Source: Alphaproteobacteria bacterium
Lineage (GTDB): Bacteria; Pseudomonadota; Alphaproteobacteria; RF32; CAG-239
Length of the DNA: 10,413 nucleotides
Direction of reading: 5' to 3'
NCBI GenBank assembly: GCA_017477035.1
Contig: JAFUXW010000271.1
Location: forward strand, 1-10,413
Both the position numbers and the translations under genes were made by a program. Under the pieces are notes generated by a model. That model made no database searches. It was not told the DNA's origin and saw nothing but the letters and a program-made list of their open reading frames with translations. Below are positions 6,179-10,413 of the stretch, one piece after another (the stretch's first letter is position 1; each line of letters begins with the position of its first letter).

Positions 6179-7945
6179 TTATTCTTTATTCAACTCTTTA
6201 ATCTTTTCCAAGTTCTCATTTAAGAACGGATAATCTAACTTACAGATTTCTTCATACAATATTTTCACCGGAACAGAACCGGCATAAACTTTTTGCCCTG
6301 TATCTTTACCGCTCCATCCGCAAATAGCATTTTGGTATTCCAATGGTATCTTACAATCACGGAGAAATGTTTTGGTTGTGTGGCGAATGCTATGAAATAC
6401 TTTTGAACGATTTTTGAGGTGTAGTTCTTTCAAATATCTTCCAAACCAAGTGCTTATCGGATGAGCGTAGTGATTCTTTTTATCATACATTAACTTGTAA
6501 AATAATCTTTCTTTTTTATCTTTACGAGTTTCTCGCAAATAATCAATTAAACCAAACTCTATCAATTTAGGATGAATAGGAACAATTCTTTTTGATTGCT
6601 TATTCTTCAAATGCTGGTCGGGGCGTTCATCTGTTAGTTGGAAATACCAAACTCTGTTTTCATATTTCACATCATCACAATACAACTGGCATATCTCATT
6701 CAATCGCATCCCAGTATATAAGGCAATCAACGGAATCCAATACCTTGGAGAGTTATAAATGTTTTTCCTTTTAGGATATGTTTTAGGATTAAAAATTGTT
6801 TTCAACTCATTCTTGGTAAATGTTTCAATTTTGATTCTCTCAAACCGCTGTGGCATATCAAAATCATCACTGAAATTATCTCTAATAATCCGGCGTTTTC
6901 TACAAAATGTTAGGAACTCTTTGAAAGTTTGAAGATACTTTTTTATCGTTGTTTTAGATATCTTCACCAAATCGTTTCCATTTTTCACTATCTCCGCAAG
7001 TTGTTCTCGCTTACAATGATTCTGCCAGCGTTTGGGAAGTTGATGTATCCAGTTGGAAATGTTGCTACAATCATCATAATTTATGGATTCAACATACTTC
7101 TTTTCCAATATTGTAAAGATAGTATCTAAACATACCTCATTCTCGTTTATAGAACTAGCATCAATATTGTTGTTCTTCTTAACTTGTGAAAAATCTTTGA
7201 ATACCTTTCTCCAAGGTGTTTCGGTAGATGATTGTGCTGCCTTCTGTTTTTCTTCATCAAGTTGCTTCAAGCATCTTTTGATTCTTGGATTCATTGAATG
7301 ATTCCAACCTTCATCATTCACTACTTCACTCGTTTTATCTTTAACATATTTATCCAATCCTTTGAGAGCAGTTCTCGTATTCTTTACCCATTCGGCAGGT
7401 TTGGAGTAATCTTTGATGATAGCAATGTTTTCTTCACTTAATCTGCCAATCATCTTTGCTGTTTGATAGTTGGTTGTTCTTTTATCCTTTATTTCTTCAA
7501 AATATTCTTTGATGTATAGTTCTACGCATTTCAATTCAGGCGTTTCGTTTGGAGCAGAACATTCCTGCTTTGCTTTTTCCAAATGGTGTGGAGAGTTAAT
7601 CAACAGATTGTTGGTATCATAATCTCCGTTGGCAATATCATCATACTTGTTTTCAAAGGTGCTTTCAATCAATCGCAAGTGATGAATAACCAACTTATCA
7701 ATATCTTTATCTTCCAACATCAACTCATTATTTTGAATCTTCATCTTTAATGCTCGTAGAAAGTTAATCTTACAATCAACTTTATAACTCTCTTTTCGCA
7801 CTTTTTCCAGTGCTTCGTAATAGTTATGCGTGCTTAAAGAATACATAAACTCGTTTCTATGGGTTAAATCCCTTATTTCATTGGGGATTCTTGCCCTTAT
7901 GTAATAGGTTGTATTTCGTTTAACGAGTCGGTTAAATCCGTTCAT
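6179..7945 (-). CDS. Tyrosine recombinase (integrase) of a genomic island
   Basis: Site-specific integrase of the phage/island type, catalysing strand exchange between attachment sites through a tyrosine. It has 588 residues, longer than the usual 350-420, because of an extended N-terminal half. Residues 1-50 (NRLVKRNTTYYIRARIP and following) look like the N-terminal domain common in proteobacterial island integrases (DUF6538-like), followed by a long helical region (about 60-310). A SAM-like core-binding domain is at about 320-365 and the catalytic domain at about 375-570. Catalytic residues are R414 in YTGMRLNE, K447 or K449 in LKNKQSKR, H518 and R521 in HSIRHT, W544 in CGWSG in place of the second His, and Y554 in KVYAG. 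All are present, so the enzyme looks intact. Start ATG 7945 has AAGG upstream at about eight bases. The gene lies beside tRNA-Leu, the usual place for such an enzyme. Confidence 0.93.
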   Translation of the reverse strand: MNGFNRLVKRNTTYYIRARIPNEIRDLTHRNEFMYSLSTHNYYEALEKVRKESYKVDCKINFLRALKMKIQNNELMLEDKDIDKLVIHHLRLIESTFENKYDDIANGDYDTNNLLINSPHHLEKAKQECSAPNETPELKCVELYIKEYFEEIKDKRTTNYQTAKMIGRLSEENIAIIKDYSKPAEWVKNTRTALKGLDKYVKDKTSEVVNDEGWNHSMNPRIKRCLKQLDEEKQKAAQSSTETPWRKVFKDFSQVKKNNNIDASSINENEVCLDTIFTILEKKYVESINYDDCSNISNWIHQLPKRWQNHCKREQLAEIVKNGNDLVKISKTTIKKYLQTFKEFLTFCRKRRIIRDNFSDDFDMPQRFERIKIETFTKNELKTIFNPKTYPKRKNIYNSPRYWIPLIALYTGMRLNEICQLYCDDVKYENRVWYFQLTDERPDQHLKNKQSKRIVPIHPKLIEFGLIDYLRETRKDKKERLFYKLMYDKKNHYAHPISTWFGRYLKELHLKNRSKVFHSIRHTTKTFLRDCKIPLEYQNAICGWSGKDTGQKVYAGSVPVKILYEEICKLDYPFLNENLEKIKELNKE

Positions 7946-7957
7946 TTTTGATGCCTT

Positions 7958-7979
7958 GTGTTACAGGGTTGTGTAACAC
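7958..7979. repeat. 8-bp inverted repeat upstream of the integrase
   Basis: GTGTTACA (7958-7965) and TGTAACAC (7972-7979) are perfect inverted copies with a 6-base spacer. The repeat lies just before the integrase start, in the gap between integrase and tRNA terminator. It is a candidate operator controlling the integrase, or an integrase core-type site. No second copy was found in the window. Confidence 0.55.
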
Positions 7980-8012
7980 TTGCGATTTCATATCATTTTT
8001 GGGTATTTGAAT

Positions 8013-8048
8013 AAAAAAATGTATCCTAACTTCAATAAGTTAGGATAC
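8013..8048 (-). terminator. Intrinsic terminator of tRNA-Leu
   Basis: A perfect 12-bp stem (8021-8032 with 8037-8048, arm GTATCCTAACTT) and a 4-base loop are followed on the - strand by A and seven Ts (8019-8013). It begins four bases after the tRNA CCA end. Confidence 0.88.
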
Positions 8049-8052
8049 TTGA

Positions 8053-8137
8053 TGGTAGGGCCGGAGAGAATCGAACTCTCACTTCCGAAGAAACCAGATT
8101 TTGAGTCTGGCGCGTCTACCAATTCCGCCACAACCCC
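8053..8137 (-). tRNA. tRNA-Leu (anticodon CAA)
   Basis: An 85-base tRNA with encoded CCA (8055-8053). The anticodon arm is CCAGA / loop CTCAAAA / TCTGG, giving anticodon CAA, which reads UUG. The long variable arm with a TTCG loop (near 8081-8093) is typical of class II tRNAs. The T arm is GAGAG TTCGATT CTCTC and the D arm contains GGCGGAATTGGTAGACGC. The acceptor stem GGGGTTG against CGGCCCT pairs fully only with three G-U pairs (1-72, 5-68, 6-67), which is unusual. It is next to an integrase gene and could be an integration target. Confidence 0.95.
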
Positions 8138-8150
8138 ATCGGCACTAACT

Positions 8151-8179
8151 CTATTACTATAATAATTTTTATCAGTCAA
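8151..8179 (-). promoter_or_regulatory. Predicted promoter of tRNA-Leu
   Basis: On the - strand TTGACT (8179-8174) lies 17 bases before TAATAG (8156-8151), with 13 bases to the tRNA 5' end. The -35 is good and the -10 weak; TATAGT nearby would need a short spacer. Confidence 0.42.
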
Positions 8180-8239
8180 CACTTTTTTTGATTTTTTTGT
8201 AAAATTATATGCATTTTTACTTTTATTTTACGTAATTGT

Positions 8240-9814
8240 ATGTTATATTTACCGCCAGTTGAAAAAATAGAGGGTAACGTGGAAAATTTAGAGCATCAGG
8301 CGTCAGTTTACTTTGGTAATAGGGAGTATACAAAAGCTCTTGAAATTTATCAGCTTCTTTTTCAGGGGAATCCTAAAAATGAGAGCTATGCCATTGCTTG
8401 CGGAATTTGCAGTGATTCTTTGGGTGACAAAGATAAAGCTACGCAATATTATATGGAGGCTCTCAAAATTAATCGTAAGTCTGAAGCTGCGTTGTTGAAT
8501 CTTTCCACAACTTTTTATGAACTTAAAGATTTTGAAAAATGTGAGGACTATGCTCATAGGGTTTTAGATATTAATCCACAAAATGTTTCTGCTTGGCAAA
8601 ATCTGGCCAATATTGCTTTCTGTGAAGAAAAATATGAAACGGCATTGGAATATTATCAGGAAATGTATAAACATAATCCGAACAGCTATATTGCGATGAT
8701 TAATATTGCCAACACATACTACTATTTAGGTAAATATGTATTGGCTTTGGATTTTGCAAAAAAATCTTTACAACGCCATCCGTCCAGTGCTTCTGCTCAT
8801 ATTCTGGCGGCTAACTCACTCAATGCAATGGGAAAATATGAAAAAGCAATAGATATGTATACCAGAGCGTATGAACTTGATGAAAGCAATGTTGACCTGT
8901 TTAATTCTTTGAGTGAAACATATCACTACTTGAGCGATTGGGATAATTGTTTGCTGTTTGCGTGGAGATATATTAAAAACTCTTCAAAACCTCAGAGCGC
9001 TATGCAACTCAATTTCGGATATCTGCTGTATGAATGCTATTCCGAAAAAAGTAAAGAGTTAGCACAAAAGTATGCGGCAAAATGGTTGAAGTTTTTTCCA
9101 GATGATAAGATTGTCCGGCATATGGCCAATGCTTTGATTAATGGGGGGGCATTGCAGGAATCTGATAGTGAATTCATAAAAGAAACTTTTGATTCGTTTG
9201 CTCCTGAATTTGAAAAAACTTTGGCTGATTTGGAGTATCAGGCTCCGGAACTGATTAGGGATGCTTTGGAAAAAAATTTGAAAACGTCTATATTTACAAA
9301 ATATCATATTCTTGATTTGGGGTGCGGGACCGGTTTATGCGGTGAAAAAATTAAAAAATTTGCCACAATGCGCGGTTTGATAGGCGTAGATTTATCCGAA
9401 AAAATGTTGGAAGTGGCCAGAGCTAAAAAAATTTATGCCGAATTGTTCTGCGATGATTTGTGCCACTATATGGAAAATAGTGAGTATTTCTTTCACGTAA
9501 TAGTGGCTTCCGATGTGTTGACATATTTCGGTGATTTAACAAAAGCATTTGTCAGAGTCGCACGTTCACTTACTCCAGATGGGGTGTTTGTTTTCACTTT
9601 TTCGGAAAATGAAATAAACAAAGATGATTTTTATATGGCTCCGAGCGGACGTTTTGTTCATGCCCCTGCTTATGTGGAAAGAGTGTTAAAAAGTGTCGGA
9701 TTAAAGGTTGTATCAAGCGAACGACATATATTGCGTAATGAAGCAGAAGTACCGGTATACGGATATGTTACAGTTGCGCGTAAACCTGATTTAACCCAGA
9801 AAAATGCTTCATGA
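8240..9814 (+). CDS. TPR-repeat protein fused to a SAM-dependent methyltransferase
   Basis: A 524-residue cytoplasmic protein. Residues about 16-250 form six or seven tetratricopeptide repeats of 34 residues; clear units are near 83-115, 116-149 and 184-217, with the W/L-G/A-Y-A-P pattern. After a helical linker comes a class I methyltransferase domain (about 340-515): ILDLGCGTGLCGE (357-369) is the SAM-binding loop, D384 in GVDLSEKML ends strand 2, and the region DVLTYFGDLTKAF (425-437) follows strand 4. The TPR part probably recruits a protein or glycan substrate. The start is uncertain: the ATG at 8240 has no ribosome binding site, whereas GTG at 8279 has AGAGG five bases upstream and would remove 13 residues. 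A G7 tract (9143-9149) lies in the coding region. It is followed after 22 bases by the transglutaminase-like gene. The substrate is unknown. Confidence 0.88.
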   Translation: MLYLPPVEKIEGNVENLEHQASVYFGNREYTKALEIYQLLFQGNPKNESYAIACGICSDSLGDKDKATQYYMEALKINRKSEAALLNLSTTFYELKDFEKCEDYAHRVLDINPQNVSAWQNLANIAFCEEKYETALEYYQEMYKHNPNSYIAMINIANTYYYLGKYVLALDFAKKSLQRHPSSASAHILAANSLNAMGKYEKAIDMYTRAYELDESNVDLFNSLSETYHYLSDWDNCLLFAWRYIKNSSKPQSAMQLNFGYLLYECYSEKSKELAQKYAAKWLKFFPDDKIVRHMANALINGGALQESDSEFIKETFDSFAPEFEKTLADLEYQAPELIRDALEKNLKTSIFTKYHILDLGCGTGLCGEKIKKFATMRGLIGVDLSEKMLEVARAKKIYAELFCDDLCHYMENSEYFFHVIVASDVLTYFGDLTKAFVRVARSLTPDGVFVFTFSENEINKDDFYMAPSGRFVHAPAYVERVLKSVGLKVVSSERHILRNEAEVPVYGYVTVARKPDLTQKNAS

Positions 9815-9836
9815 CATATAAAAAAGGACTCGTTTT

Positions 9837-10413
9837 ATGAAAAAAATCTGGTTGCCGGTGATTGTTGGTTTATTGCTTTCATTTACGGCAAGCGCAAGAG
9901 GTTATAATGCACAAATAGCTTCTTATGCCATTAATGCTCCGGAAAGAGTTGCTAATAATAAGGTAGCACTGGCTCAGTATTTAACCAGACCATATCATAA
10001 AGATTATGATAAATTACAATCAATAGCTTATTGGATAGCTTCTCATATTGCGTATGACGGATATAAATACAGCGCCGGCAAATCCAGTGAAAAAGAAATG
10101 CAATATAAATACGATGTTTTGCAATATAGAACCGGAATTTGTGCAGATTATGCCAGATTATTCAGTGATCTTGCGCAAATAGCAAATATATCAGGTGTGG
10201 ACTATGTAGAAGGCTACGTTTTGGAAAATCAACATAAAATTAAGCGTTTCTATAATGGAAGAGATGTAAGTAAACGAAATGGACACGCTTGGAACAGAGT
10301 AAATTTAGGTAATAAACGTAAGTTTTTTGTAGATACAACTTTTATGAGCGGAGCTCGTATTGGTGATAATGCAATAAAACCAGGCTCTTCTTTCAAGCAT
10401 AAATACGATGTAA
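9837..10413 (+). CDS. Exported transglutaminase-like protein (partial, 3' end beyond window)
   Basis: The first 192 residues of a protein that runs off the window. MKKIWLPVIVGLLLSFTASA is a signal peptide with cleavage likely after A20, so it is periplasmic or surface-exposed. The transglutaminase-like fold is shown by TGICADYARLFSDLA with the nucleophile C102, GHAWNRV with H150, and FFVDTTF with D166, the expected Cys-His-Asp triad in order. The preceding segment (LQSIAYWIASHIAYDGYKY) is the helix that usually leads into the core. In bacteria such proteins are mostly cysteine proteases or peptide-modifying enzymes; the substrate is unknown. AAGGA (9824-9828) is eight bases before the ATG. 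It is probably co-transcribed with the TPR-methyltransferase gene. Confidence 0.85.
   Translation, partial: MKKIWLPVIVGLLLSFTASARGYNAQIASYAINAPERVANNKVALAQYLTRPYHKDYDKLQSIAYWIASHIAYDGYKYSAGKSSEKEMQYKYDVLQYRTGICADYARLFSDLAQIANISGVDYVEGYVLENQHKIKRFYNGRDVSKRNGHAWNRVNLGNKRKFFVDTTFMSGARIGDNAIKPGSSFKHKYDV

Noticed and set aside
4200..8011. TTCAAATACC at 4200-4209 matched by an inverted copy at 8002-8011, as possible island ends
   Set aside because: Only 10 AT-rich bases, expected by chance over this span, and attachment sites should be direct, not inverted, repeats.
8861..8867. ACCAGAG match to the small RNA motif inside the TPR gene
   Set aside because: A single 7-mer in coding sequence is expected by chance; no structure around it.

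Overview
The window is AT-rich and densely coding, with Shine-Dalgarno-led genes. It looks like a Gram-negative, probably host-associated proteobacterium with a reduced GC content. The basis is a chromosomal tRNA-Leu with encoded CCA, a protein with a signal peptide and transglutaminase fold, a membrane-anchored extracytoplasmic protein, and glycosyltransferases of the kind used for surface polysaccharide. An uncultured gut alphaproteobacterium would fit, but that is inference; no taxonomic marker here is decisive.

Left block (1-4146): a probable tail of an upstream gene, then a tight three-gene + strand operon that ends in a clear intrinsic terminator. Its genes are a two-domain GT2-GT8 glycosyltransferase with a beta-rich C-terminal tail, a SAM-methyltransferase-like protein (4-base ATGA overlap), and a small membrane-anchored protein. 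The small protein's extracytoplasmic domain is homologous to the tail of the glycosyltransferase. Together they look like a surface-glycan module.

Middle block (about 4147-8050): an accessory island. It holds a small serine resolvase (-), a DUF3800 protein (+), two tandem structured small RNAs on the - strand (6126-6051 and 5991-5903), and a 588-residue tyrosine integrase (-) next to tRNA-Leu(CAA). The resolvase and DUF3800 genes diverge from a region with repeated AATATTACC boxes and inverted repeats. Each small RNA has its own TTGATW-N17-TATATM promoter, a long closing stem and an internal CUCUGGU motif. The second RNA ends in a ten-U intrinsic terminator that touches the DUF3800 stop codon. 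This paired RNA plus DUF3800 arrangement is the most interesting item in the window.

Right block (8053-10413): tRNA-Leu(CAA) with its own promoter and terminator on the - strand, then a + strand pair of genes. The first is a TPR-repeat/SAM-methyltransferase fusion. The second is an exported transglutaminase-like cysteine protease fold protein, cut by the window edge. These look like ordinary chromosomal genes flanking the island.
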